Below, in pieces: positions 1 to 7,233 of a stretch of 64,000 nucleotides of DNA. The stretch is from positions 269,446-333,445 of the forward strand of contig NZ_JALGBX010000004.1 in assembly GCF_022808175.1 (NCBI RefSeq), read 5' to 3'. The DNA is from Streptomyces sp. AP-93. GTDB taxonomy: Bacteria; Actinomycetota; Actinomycetes; Streptomycetales; Streptomycetaceae. Both the position numbers and the translations under genes were made by a program. The stretch's first letter is position 1. Each line of letters opens with the position of its first letter. The notes under the pieces are model-generated. The model searched no databases and was not told the DNA's origin. It was given only the letters and a program-made list of their open reading frames with translations.

Positions 1-169
1 GTCGCGGTGGACCGGCAGCCCGCCCGCGATGGGTCTTTCGCCCTGGGGGCGAAACCCCGTTCCCTGCTCTGCTCCGCAGGGGTCCGATTCCCCCCAGCCT
101 GAAGGCCGGGGCATCCTCGGAGGTCCCCGGTGATGCGGGGGGATACGAGGCGGTACGCGGGGTCGTGGA
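1..169. other. Left-edge non-coding stretch with two G+C-rich stem-loops
   Basis: No convincing coding frame is seen before the first transporter gene. A stem pairs positions 31-42 with 48-57 (seven pairs TTTCGCC/GGCGAAA plus three GGG/CCC pairs across a 2-nt bulge, 5-nt loop). A second inverted repeat pairs CCGGGG (106-111) with CCCCGG (125-130). These may end transcription of a gene outside the window or belong to the edge of a mobile element; the sequence does not decide. Confidence 0.35.
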
Positions 170-1399
170 TCAGTGGTGGGCCGGTACGGCGGTGGTCGCC
201 GCCGGGGTGCCGGCCGCGATGACCCGGCTGCTCCCATCGCCGCCCGCGCGGATCCCCGTACGCCGTTCAAGCGCGCCGGAGACCAGGGCGAGGGCCAGGG
301 CGGAGGCGGCCAGTGCCGCGCCGACCCAGTTCGGGGCGGTCCAGCCGAGTCCGGCGGCGATGACGAGCCCGCCGAGCCAGGCGGCGAGGGCGTTGCCGAG
401 GTTGAAGGCACCGATGTTCACGGCGGAGGCCAGGGTGGGGGCGCCGGCTGCCTGGTCGAGGACGCGCTTCTGCAGCGGCGGCACAGTCGCGAAGCCGAGG
501 GCCCCGATGAGGAAGAGGGTGACGGCGGCGCCGGCCCGGGTGTGGGCGGTGAGGGTGAAGGCGGCCAGGACCACGGCGAGAGCGCCCAGGGAGGTGTACA
601 GCATCGGCATCAGCGCGCGGTCGGCGAAGCGGCCGCCGACGAGGTTGCCCGCGACCATGCCGAGACCGAGGAGGACGAGCAGCCAGGTGACGGAGGTGTC
701 GGCGAAGCCGGCGACGTTGGTCATCATCGGGGTGATGTAGGTGATGGCGGCGAAGACCCCGCCGAAGCCGAGGACGGTCATCCCCATCGCCAGGAGCACC
801 TGGACGTTGCGGAACGCGGCCAGCTCGTGGCGGATCCGTACGCCCTCGGGGCGCGGCAGGTCGGGGACGAGCCGCGCGATGCCGAGCAGGCCGAGGAGGC
901 CGAGCGAGGCGACGATCAGGAAGGTGACCCGCCAGCCGAGGTGCTGGCCGACGAGCGTGCCGAGCGGGACGCCGACGACGTTGGCCACGGTGAGGCCGGT
1001 GAACATCATCGCGATGGCTCCGGCCTTCTTCTCGGGCGCGACGAGCTCGGCGGCGACGACCGCGCCGATGCCGAAGAAGGCGCCGTGGGCGAGGGAGGCC
1101 ACGACCCGCCCGGCAAGCATGACGCCGAAGGCGGGGGCCAGTGCGGAGACCACGTTGCCCACGATGAACAGGCCCATGAGCAGCATCAGCATCCGCTTGC
1201 GCGGGATGCGGGTGCCGAGGACGGTCATCAGCGGGGCGCCGAGGACCACGCCGAGGGCGTAGCCGGTGACCAGGAAGCCTGCGGTGGGGATCGAGACGCC
1301 GTAGGTGGCGGCGACCTCGGGAAGCAGGCCCATGATCACGAATTCGGTGGTGCCGATCCCGAAGGCGCCGATGGCGAGTGCGAGGAGTGAGAGAGGCAT
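170..1399 (-). CDS. MFS drug-efflux-type transporter (DHA1/AraJ-like)
   Basis: Encodes a 409-residue inner-membrane protein of the major facilitator superfamily, probably a proton-driven exporter of small molecules. The first residues (LALAIGAFGIGTTEFVIMG) match the start of the AraJ/YdhP-type DHA1 group, which carries GTTEF in helix 1. About 12 hydrophobic segments follow, with the loop 2-3 region TRIPRKRMLML after helix 2. The start ATG has an AAGGG about nine bases upstream. It is divergent from a MarR-family gene 181 bp away whose upstream repeats probably control both, the usual arrangement for a MarR-regulated efflux pump. The last ~35 residues are an Ala/Thr-rich tail. Family assignment is firm; the substrate cannot be read from sequence. 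Confidence 0.88.
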   Translation of the reverse strand: MPLSLLALAIGAFGIGTTEFVIMGLLPEVAATYGVSIPTAGFLVTGYALGVVLGAPLMTVLGTRIPRKRMLMLLMGLFIVGNVVSALAPAFGVMLAGRVVASLAHGAFFGIGAVVAAELVAPEKKAGAIAMMFTGLTVANVVGVPLGTLVGQHLGWRVTFLIVASLGLLGLLGIARLVPDLPRPEGVRIRHELAAFRNVQVLLAMGMTVLGFGGVFAAITYITPMMTNVAGFADTSVTWLLVLLGLGMVAGNLVGGRFADRALMPMLYTSLGALAVVLAAFTLTAHTRAGAAVTLFLIGALGFATVPPLQKRVLDQAAGAPTLASAVNIGAFNLGNALAAWLGGLVIAAGLGWTAPNWVGAALAASALALALVSGALERRTGIRAGGDGSSRVIAAGTPAATTAVPAHH

Positions 1400-1498
1400 G
1401 AGGGGTGCCCTTCAGGAGGTGCTGGGGCTACAGGGAGAGGAGGGAGGGGCTGGGCCGGCCGGGCGATTGCCTCAGCGGGTTGCCTGCGTCCACATTAA

Positions 1499-1544
1499 TT
1501 GCAGACGCGGGATATTTGCAAGCGCGGGCAATTGCAGGCGTGCC
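1499..1544. promoter_or_regulatory. Triple TTGCA direct repeat, candidate MarR operator
   Basis: Three similar units start at 1499 (TTGCAGACGCGGG), 1516 (TTGCAAGCGCGGG) and 1532 (TTGCAGGCGTGCC), spaced 17 and 16 bp. They lie in the most A+T-rich part of the gap between the divergent MFS and MarR genes. TTGC at 1516 also pairs with GCAA about 8 bp on, giving an inverted repeat. Position and symmetry suggest the binding site of the MarR protein; this is inference. Confidence 0.45.
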
Positions 1545-1580
1545 CTATCCTGGAGGCACACGCCTTCGAGGAGGAAGCCC

Positions 1581-2048
1581 ATGACGGCCACGGACAGCGC
1601 GCTCACCGCCCTCTCCCAGGGCTGGTGCGCCCTCTCCCTCCTGCACGGGCGGATCGAGACGCACATCGAGCGCGCGCTCCAGGCGGGACACGGCCTGAGC
1701 GTGCGCGAGTACTCCCTGCTCGACGTGCTCAGCCGCCAGCACAGCGGCCCCGGCGGCCACCTGCGCATGCACCAGGTCGCGGACTCGGTGGTGCTCAGCC
1801 AGAGCGCGACGACCCGGCTGGTCAGCCGCTTGGAGGACCGCGGGCTGCTCAGCCGCTACCTCTGCGACACCGACCGCCGGGGCATCTACACCGAAGTCAG
1901 CCCGGCCGGCCTGGAGCTCCTGGCCGCGGCCCGCCCCACCAACGACACCGCCCTGCGCGAGGCCCTGGACGAGGCGGCACTCAATCCGGAACTCTCCCTG
2001 CTGGTGGCCGCGGTGAAGAACACCCCGGCGGGGAACCAGGGGGACTAG
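1581..2048 (+). CDS. MarR-family transcriptional regulator
   Basis: A 155-residue winged-helix regulator, expected to act as a dimeric repressor released by small ligands. The body shows the MarR signature: helix (GLSVREYSLLDVLSR), recognition region (VADSVVLSQSATTRLVSRLE) and wing (DRGLLSRYLCDTDRRGIYTE). The start is taken at the ATG preceded by GAGGAGGA five to twelve bases upstream; an open frame runs further upstream but has no family similarity. It is divergent from the MFS exporter, so it most likely represses that exporter and itself through the repeats between them. The stop overlaps the end of the convergent GNAT gene by a few bases. Confidence 0.9.
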   Translation: MTATDSALTALSQGWCALSLLHGRIETHIERALQAGHGLSVREYSLLDVLSRQHSGPGGHLRMHQVADSVVLSQSATTRLVSRLEDRGLLSRYLCDTDRRGIYTEVSPAGLELLAAARPTNDTALREALDEAALNPELSLLVAAVKNTPAGNQGD

Positions 2049-2587
2049 GACACGCCTTGGACCCGCTGCTCCAGTACCTGGCCCGGCCAGGTGCCGGAGA
2101 GGAAGGGGGCGGTGCGGGTGAAGCCGTTGCGTTCGTAGTAGGCGACCAGTTCGCCGGTGCCGCCCGCCCAGCAGTCGACCCGTAGCAGCTGCACGCCGGC
2201 CCGCCTGGTCTCCTGCGCGGCCCGGACCAGCAGCGCGGCGCCGATGCCCAGGCCGGCGTAGCGCCGGTCGGAGACCAACAGGCGGACGTACCGCTCGGGT
2301 TCCCCGGCCGACGGGATCATCGGCATCTTCGGGCTGGGGCCGGAGTCCAGCACCAGGGCTCCGACGGGCTCCCCGTCCAACTCCGCGATGTACGGGGAGT
2401 TCTCGGTCGTGTAGCGCCGGACCCGCTCCACCCCGCCGGGGAGGCGCGAGTGCGGGGTCGTGCCCCACTGTTCGGTGTTGCCGCGGGCGTTCATCCAGGC
2501 CACCGCGGAGTCGAGCATGGCCAGAACGGCCGGGACGTCCGCCGGGCCGCCCGGCCGGATTCGCAGGTCGTGTGTGGTGTCGTTCAT
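2045..2587 (-). CDS. GNAT-family N-acetyltransferase
   Basis: A 180-residue cytosolic protein of the GNAT fold that transfers an acetyl group from acetyl-CoA to an unknown amine. Visible features: the N-terminal strand LRIRPGGPADVPAVLAML, the central beta4-alpha3 region VRLLVSDRRYAGLGIGAALL with the acetyl-CoA pyrophosphate loop (R-x-x-G-x-G-x-A type), and a C-terminal YYERNGFTR block typical of the family. Streptomyces proteins of this kind also show the WG..PH motif seen here (EQWGTTPHSRLPGGVERVRR). It is convergent with the MarR gene and its start is only 9 bp from the end of the AraC gene upstream on the same strand, so the two may be cotranscribed. Confidence 0.85.
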   Translation of the reverse strand: MNDTTHDLRIRPGGPADVPAVLAMLDSAVAWMNARGNTEQWGTTPHSRLPGGVERVRRYTTENSPYIAELDGEPVGALVLDSGPSPKMPMIPSAGEPERYVRLLVSDRRYAGLGIGAALLVRAAQETRRAGVQLLRVDCWAGGTGELVAYYERNGFTRTAPFLSGTWPGQVLEQRVQGVS

Positions 2588-2596
2588 CGGACGAGC

Positions 2597-3583
2597 CTAT
2601 GCGCTCTCGCGGTGCGTGCCCGTGGCGCACAGCGCGCGGTACTCCGTGGGCGTGAGCCCGTACGCCTCGCGGAAGGAGCGGCTGAAGACCACGGGGCCGC
2701 TGAAGCCCCAGCGGGCGGCGATGGACTGCACCCGGTGGGTGGCGAGTTCGGGCCGGCCCAGGTCGGCGCGGCACCGTTCGAGGCGGCGCCGCCGGATACG
2801 GGCCCGGACGCTCTCCCCCTGCCCCTGGAAGAGCTGGTGGAGCCCGCGCACCGAGATGGTGTGGCGGGCCGCGATCGCGGGCGGGGCCGGCTCCGGGTCG
2901 CCGAGGTTGTGCTCGATGAAGGCGTGGATGCGCCGCAGGAGGACCTCCGTTCGCGCTTCGGAGGGGATCCGGTCCGCGGCGTCCAAGTGCTGGGCCAGGC
3001 AGGCCGTGGCGAGGTCGACGGCGACCGCGCCGAGCCGGGCCGGCTCCTGCGGCTCGCATTCGGCGGCGTGGTCCTCCAGGGCGGTCATGAAGGACGCCAG
3101 GATCGCCGCGATGCCGCGGTCACCCGGTATGCGGCGGGCCAGCAGCCGTTCCAGCCGCTCGGGACGCAGCGGCAGGACGTCCCGGGGGAGCATCAGGATC
3201 GTCGCCCGTACCCGGCCGCCGTCCGCGAGCATCGCGTTGTCGGAGGGGAGCGAGGTGTCCCAGAGCATGAGGTCCCCGGCCCCGACCGTGCACTCGTTGC
3301 GGTGCTGGGACATCGAGGTGACGCCCGTGCGCAGCAGGGCCAACTGGTACTGCTCCGGATCGCCGCGCCGGATCAGTGCGGGGGTGCGCCGCGAACGCAG
3401 CGGCGACAGGGAGAACTTGGACGCGCGCAGGGGTCCCAGGTCCACTACGGCCGCCTCGCCCTGGAACTCGGCCGGCCGCTCGCTGCTGAGGGCGGCCGGC
3501 ATCACCTCGCGCGAGATGATGTCGGCGTACCAGTCGAACCGCTCCCCCGCCGGTACCCCGCACGACGACACCACGTGCCACAT
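2597..3583 (-). CDS. AraC/XylS-family transcriptional regulator
   Basis: A 328-residue regulator. Residues about 1-200 resemble the AraC-binding-like sensor domain of actinobacterial regulators (WYADIISREVMPAALSSE, then PLRASKFSLSPLRSRRTP and GDLMLWDTSLP). The last ~100 residues are the double helix-turn-helix DNA-binding domain (RRIHAFIEHNLGDPEPAPPA, ISVRGLHQLFQ, then the second HTH AARWGFSGPVVFSRSFREAY ending in GLTPTEYR). The frame stays open for 90 more codons upstream, but that part is a low-complexity Arg/Pro shadow of the neighbouring Ser/Pro tail. The ATG at MWHVVSSCGV is chosen because homology begins there. The target genes are unknown; the GNAT gene follows directly and is a candidate. 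Confidence 0.88.
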   Translation of the reverse strand: MWHVVSSCGVPAGERFDWYADIISREVMPAALSSERPAEFQGEAAVVDLGPLRASKFSLSPLRSRRTPALIRRGDPEQYQLALLRTGVTSMSQHRNECTVGAGDLMLWDTSLPSDNAMLADGGRVRATILMLPRDVLPLRPERLERLLARRIPGDRGIAAILASFMTALEDHAAECEPQEPARLGAVAVDLATACLAQHLDAADRIPSEARTEVLLRRIHAFIEHNLGDPEPAPPAIAARHTISVRGLHQLFQGQGESVRARIRRRRLERCRADLGRPELATHRVQSIAARWGFSGPVVFSRSFREAYGLTPTEYRALCATGTHRESA

Positions 3584-3713
3584 CCCGCGCCCCCTGTTCG
3601 AACTCTTCGGCAAGGTCCAAGGATGCGGCCAACTGGTCCCCGTCGGCGCATGGTCGGGGTCGGCGTGGCGCCTCGACCGAGCCGCTCCCGTCGCCGCTCC
3701 GGCCCCCGCCTCC

Positions 3714-4316
3714 TCAGCGGCGGCCCGGCGAAGCCGTGGGCGGCGGGGACGAGGGCGGGGACGAGGGCGAGGGCGAGGCCGAGGCCCGCGACGGAGACGG
3801 AGACCGGGACGGGGACGACGGAGCAGAGGCGGAGGAACTGGGCCGTGGCGCACCCGTACCGGCCTCCGGCGCCCGCGACGGGCTCACGGTGGGCGTGTAC
3901 GAGTTCGTGGGCGCGGCCGAAGGCGAAAGGCGCGACGGGGAAACGGACGGGGACGGACCGTCCGGGGACGGTCCCGGAGCGAGGCCGGTCGGCGTGGGCG
4001 ACGGCGGCGCGGCCGGCGGCACCGGTACCGGCCCCGGGCGCACCGGAGCGTCCGGGGCCAGTACGGCATATCCCACCACCGCGGCGGCCGCCGCCAGCCC
4101 CACCAAGGGCAGCGTGAAACCGCGCGGCCAGGCCCACGACAGGCGCCGCACCCCCGGCCCCGGCGGCTGCGCCGGGCGCAGTTCGCGCACGGTGATCCCG
4201 GCCGCGCGGGCGTCCAGGGCCTGCCGCAGCCGGTACTCGACCGGCCGCCCGGCCGGCGCCCCGAAGGCCTCGTGCATCCCGGACGGCCCGGAAGGCGGCT
4301 CCTGACCACGCGTCAT
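3714..4316 (-). CDS. Single-pass membrane protein with Ser/Pro-rich extracytoplasmic tail, candidate anti-sigma partner
   Basis: A 200-residue protein. Residues 1-65 are a soluble N-terminal part (EYRLRQALDARAAGITVREL), followed by one membrane helix (FTLPLVGLAAAAAVVGYAVL) and about 110 residues of Pro/Ser/Ala repeats predicted outside the membrane. Its ATG overlaps the TGA of the SigE-family sigma gene (ATGA), showing translational coupling. Membrane proteins with a cytosolic N-terminus that sit directly behind an ECF-type sigma gene are commonly anti-sigma factors. No zinc-binding HxxxCxxC motif is present, so this would be a non-ZAS type. The role is inferred from context only; the tail is low-complexity and could span or decorate the cell wall. 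Confidence 0.6.
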   Translation of the reverse strand: MTRGQEPPSGPSGMHEAFGAPAGRPVEYRLRQALDARAAGITVRELRPAQPPGPGVRRLSWAWPRGFTLPLVGLAAAAAVVGYAVLAPDAPVRPGPVPVPPAAPPSPTPTGLAPGPSPDGPSPSVSPSRLSPSAAPTNSYTPTVSPSRAPEAGTGAPRPSSSASAPSSPSRSPSPSRASASPSPSSPPSSPPPTASPGRR

Positions 4317-4978
4317 ATCCGACCCTCCAGAATCCGTTCCAGCGCGTCCAGCCCGCGGCTCGCGTTCGATTTGACCGCCCCCCGGCTGATCCCCAGCGTC
4401 TCGGCTATCTCCGCCTCGCTGAGGTCGGCCCAGTAGCGCAGCACCAGGACCTGCCGCCGCCTCGGCGTCAGCCGCCCCAGCGCGGCGAGGACCTCGCGGT
4501 GTGCCTCGTCGAGGACCACGGACGCCTCGGCGGAGGGTACGTCGGCGGGTGCCTGAGGGATCCACGCGCGGGCGGTACGGCGGCGGCGCAGCACGGAGCG
4601 GGCCGTGTTGACGACGGAGGTGCGCAGGTATCCCAGCGCGTTGTCCACCTCCGTGATCCGCTCGCCGTGGCGCCGGTACAACGCCGTGAAGGCGTCCTGC
4701 ACCACGTCCTCGGCGGTGCCGAGATCGTCCACCAGCAGCACCGCCAGCCGGACCATCCGCAGCCGGTGGGCGTGGTAGAGCTCGGTCACGGTGGGCGGCG
4801 GGCCGCCCGCCTCGGAGGGGTGGCCGTACGTATACCCGTGCCGGTACGGCTCCGACGGCGCGGGCGGGGCCTGCGCGGCCCGGGTGCGCTCCCGGCGCAG
4901 CAGGAACGACCACAAGCCCCGCCACGGCCGGTCGAAGCCGGTCGTGGCGGGGCCCAGGGATGGTGCGAGGTGGAGCAC
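4313..4978 (-). CDS. SigE-family ECF-type RNA polymerase sigma factor
   Basis: A 221-residue sigma factor. Region 2 (about residues 60-125) contains ELYHAHRLRMVRLAVLL and DLGTAEDVVQDAFTALYRR, the core-binding and -10 recognition segment. Region 4 (about 155-215) contains LTPRRRQVLVLRYWADLSEA and the HTH EIAETLGISRGAVKSNASRG. The pattern matches the Streptomyces 'SigE family' rather than plain sigma-E. The start is set at the GTG eight bases after the stop of the surface-protein gene, with GAGGA five bases upstream; a much longer open frame upstream is a shadow of that gene. It lies in a three-gene unit: surface protein, sigma factor, membrane protein. An ECF-like promoter ahead of the unit suggests autoregulation. 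Confidence 0.88.
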   Translation of the reverse strand: MLHLAPSLGPATTGFDRPWRGLWSFLLRRERTRAAQAPPAPSEPYRHGYTYGHPSEAGGPPPTVTELYHAHRLRMVRLAVLLVDDLGTAEDVVQDAFTALYRRHGERITEVDNALGYLRTSVVNTARSVLRRRRTARAWIPQAPADVPSAEASVVLDEAHREVLAALGRLTPRRRQVLVLRYWADLSEAEIAETLGISRGAVKSNASRGLDALERILEGRI

Positions 4979-4986
4979 GGAGATCC

Positions 4987-5490
4987 TCAGCCGTTGGCGC
5001 GGCGCCGCAGGGTGTACAGGGTCGCGGCCCCGGCGGTGATCAGCACGACGGCCCCGGCGCCGAGTGCGGCCGTGGTGGCGGAGGAGCCAGTATGCGCGAG
5101 CTCGGGCCCGCCGGGCGAGGCGGGGGCCGCGCTCGGAGCCGCGCTCGGGACGGCGGTCGGCGTCCCGCCCGGGGCGACGGTCGGGGGCGCGCTCGGGCGG
5201 GCGCTGGGGGCCGTGCTCGGGCGGACGCTGGGGGCCGTGCTCGGCGTCGCGCTCGGGGGCCGGCTCACCGAGGGCGCGGGGGCCGAGGGGGCCGGAGCCG
5301 AGGGGGCCACGCTCGGCGCCGTGCTCGGCGTCGCGGTCGTCGCCGGTGCGGGCGCGGCGGTCGGCGAGGCGGACGACGCCCCTTGTGCGGCGGAGGCCGG
5401 CCCGGCCAGCGCGACGGCCACCCCGGCGGCGGCGACGGCGAGGCCCGCCGCCCTGCGGACGGACAGCGGGGCGCGCTTCAGGTTCTTCAC
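4987..5490 (-). CDS. Sortase-anchored surface protein with LAXTG sorting signal
   Basis: A 167-residue secreted protein. A basic start (VKNLKRAPLSVRR) and hydrophobic core ending in ALAGPASAA form a signal peptide. About 90 residues of Ala/Pro/Ser/Thr repeats (SAPSVAP-like units) follow. At the C-terminus are the sorting motif LAHTG, a membrane helix (ALGAGAVVLITAGAATLYTL) and a basic tail RRRANG. LAXTG is the motif used by class E sortases in Streptomyces, so the protein is expected to be joined to peptidoglycan by SrtE. The GTG start has GGAG seven bases upstream; an upstream in-frame start is possible. It is the first gene of the sigma-factor unit, separated from it by 8 bp. Confidence 0.82.
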   Translation of the reverse strand: MKNLKRAPLSVRRAAGLAVAAAGVAVALAGPASAAQGASSASPTAAPAPATTATPSTAPSVAPSAPAPSAPAPSVSRPPSATPSTAPSVRPSTAPSARPSAPPTVAPGGTPTAVPSAAPSAAPASPGGPELAHTGSSATTAALGAGAVVLITAGAATLYTLRRRANG

Positions 5491-5544
5491 GGTGGTTCTC
5501 CACGGTCGGCTGCGGGGGCGCGGGATCACGCCCTTCACCCCCGC

Positions 5545-5572
5545 ACGACGCGCGAGTGCCCGGGAGGTTGCC
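5545..5572 (-). promoter_or_regulatory. Candidate ECF-type promoter of the surface protein/sigma unit
   Basis: Reading the minus strand, GGCAACC (5566-5572) is followed after 15 bases by CGTCGT (5545-5550). This resembles ECF sigma promoters with a -35 containing AAC and a -10 containing CGTC. It lies about 55 bp ahead of the GTG of the surface-protein gene, a suitable leader length. If the adjacent sigma factor uses it, the unit would be autoregulated. Assignment is by eye. Confidence 0.4.
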
Positions 5573-5641
5573 GCCGTTCCCGAAAATCTTTTCCCGGCTT
5601 CGGGCGCCGCGCCTCTCCCAGACCCGGCGCGAGCCCCGCGA

Positions 5642-7204
5642 CTACCGCGAACCCTGCGGCCCCCGCCCCTCCCGCAGCCGCCGCAGGGCCGTGCCGATGA
5701 CGGCCACCCCCTCCTCGATCTCCCCCACCGGGCCCGCCGCGTAGCCCAGCACCAGGCCCGGGGGGCCCGCGGTCATCCGGTGCCAGGACAGCGGGTGTGC
5801 CTTGACCCCGAGCTCCAGGGCCGCGGCGGCCAGCACCGTGTCGTCGAAGCCGCCGGCGCCGTCCGCTCCGTCGAAGGTGACCATCAGGTGCAGCCCGGCC
5901 GCCGCCCCGTGCACCCGCGCGCCGGGCAGTTCGGCGGCGATCGCGCGGAGCATCGCGTCCCGGCGGGCCCGGTGGCGGCGGCGTACGAAGCGCAGGTGGC
6001 GCTCCAGCTCCCCCGAGGCCATCAGCCGGGCCAGCACCAGCTGGGCGAGGACGGGATTGCCGAGGTCGGCGTAGCGCTTGGCCTCGATCACGGCGTCCAG
6101 CCGGCGCGGCGGGACCAGGAGCCAGCCCAGTCGCAGGGCGGGGGCGAGGAGCTTGGAGACGCTTCCGGTGTAGCAGACGGCTTCCGGGAGCAGGGCTCGC
6201 AGGGCGGGGACGGGGGCTCGGTCGTAGCGGTGTTCGGCGTCGTAGTCGTCCTCGATGACGACTCCCCCGGCCGCCGCCCAGCCGAGGAGCTCGCGGCGCC
6301 GTTCCCCGTCGAGGACGACCCCGGTCGGGAACTGGTGCGCCGGTGTCAGCACCACCGCCTGGGCCGGGCCGGCCGCCAGGGCGGCGGTGTCGATGCCGCC
6401 CCCGTCCACCGGTACGGGCAGGATCTCCATGCCCCCGTGCTCCAGTTGCTGCCGCGCACCGAGCGAGCCGGGGTCCTCCACGGCCACTCGCCGCACGCCC
6501 TCCGCGCGCAGCACCTGGGCCAGCAGTCCCAGCGCCTGGGCCACCCCCGCCACCACGACCACCTCGCCGGGGTCGGCACGGATCCCGCGGTTGAGTGCGA
6601 GCCAGCCGACGATCGCCTCGCGCAGTGCGGGGGTGCCCTGGGGGTTCCCGTAGCCGAAGTCGGCGGGGGTGAGCTCGGCGAGGACCCGGCGCTCGGCCTG
6701 GAGCCAGGCCGTGCGCGGGAACGCGGTCAGGTCGGGCGCCCCGGGCGAGAGGTCGATCCGGCACGGGGCGGCGCGCAGCGCGTCGACGAGTCCGCCCCGC
6801 GGCCCCGGGGTGAACGGGCCGGCCGGATCCGGGGATCCGGACCGGGCGGGCCGGGACCGGGGCGGCCGCTCGGTCACCGGCGCGGCCACCACGACGGTCC
6901 CGGCCCGGCCGCGGCCGGCTATCTGGCCGGTCTCCGCCAGCCGCTGGTACGCCTCGGTGACCAGTCCCCGGGAGACCCGCAGTTCGGCGGCGAGGACGCG
7001 GCTGGCCGGGAGCCGGCTGCCGACGGCGAGCGTGCCGTCGGCGATGGCGGCGCGCAGCCGGTCGGCGAGCCAGTCGGTACGGCCGCCGGCGGGGGCCCGG
7101 CCGATGTCGAGCTGGAGGAAGTCCGACCCGGCTGTTTCGGATGCCGCTGCCTCGGCCTCCCTCACTTCGGACCCCTGGATGGTGCTCTCTTTGGACCTGT
7201 CCAC
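5642..7204 (-). CDS. MocR/PdxR-type regulator (GntR HTH fused to aminotransferase fold)
   Basis: A 520-residue PLP-dependent regulator. Residues about 43-105 form a GntR winged helix (WLADRLRAAIADGTLAVGSR, LPASRVLAAELRVSRGLVTE). Residues about 150-510 form a class I aminotransferase fold with FGYGNPQGTPALREAI, DDYDAEHRY and the PLP-binding lysine K351 in TGSVSKLLAPALRLGW. Members of this family sense PLP or amino-compound aldimines and usually activate a divergent gene. The start is a GTG only 29 bp from the start of the divergent EamA transporter gene, so the two promoters must overlap. No other pyridoxine genes are nearby, so vitamin B6 control is not implied; control of the exporter is the more likely role. 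Confidence 0.9.
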   Translation of the reverse strand: MDRSKESTIQGSEVREAEAAASETAGSDFLQLDIGRAPAGGRTDWLADRLRAAIADGTLAVGSRLPASRVLAAELRVSRGLVTEAYQRLAETGQIAGRGRAGTVVVAAPVTERPPRSRPARSGSPDPAGPFTPGPRGGLVDALRAAPCRIDLSPGAPDLTAFPRTAWLQAERRVLAELTPADFGYGNPQGTPALREAIVGWLALNRGIRADPGEVVVVAGVAQALGLLAQVLRAEGVRRVAVEDPGSLGARQQLEHGGMEILPVPVDGGGIDTAALAAGPAQAVVLTPAHQFPTGVVLDGERRRELLGWAAAGGVVIEDDYDAEHRYDRAPVPALRALLPEAVCYTGSVSKLLAPALRLGWLLVPPRRLDAVIEAKRYADLGNPVLAQLVLARLMASGELERHLRFVRRRHRARRDAMLRAIAAELPGARVHGAAAGLHLMVTFDGADGAGGFDDTVLAAAALELGVKAHPLSWHRMTAGPPGLVLGYAAGPVGEIEEGVAVIGTALRRLREGRGPQGSR

Positions 7205-7211
7205 GGGTCCA
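7192..7211. promoter_or_regulatory. Inverted repeat between MocR and EamA genes
   Basis: TGGACC (7192-7197) and GGTCCA (7206-7211) form a perfect 6-bp inverted repeat with an 8-bp spacer. It overlaps the GTG start of the MocR gene and ends 22 bp before the transporter start. A binding site here could control both very short divergent promoters. Operator function is inferred from position and symmetry. Confidence 0.4.
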
Positions 7212-7233
7212 TTGTGGGCCCAGGCTCGACGGT

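Noticed and set aside
70..100. T-arm-like sequence (GGGGTCCGATTCCCC) suggesting a tRNA at the left edge
   Set aside because: No anticodon or D-arm can be folded around it and the acceptor ends do not pair; the TTC of the T loop is also changed.
165..740. Plus-strand ORF of 191 codons opposite the MFS gene
   Set aside because: Ala/Arg/Pro-rich shadow; the opposite strand encodes a clear 12-helix transporter.
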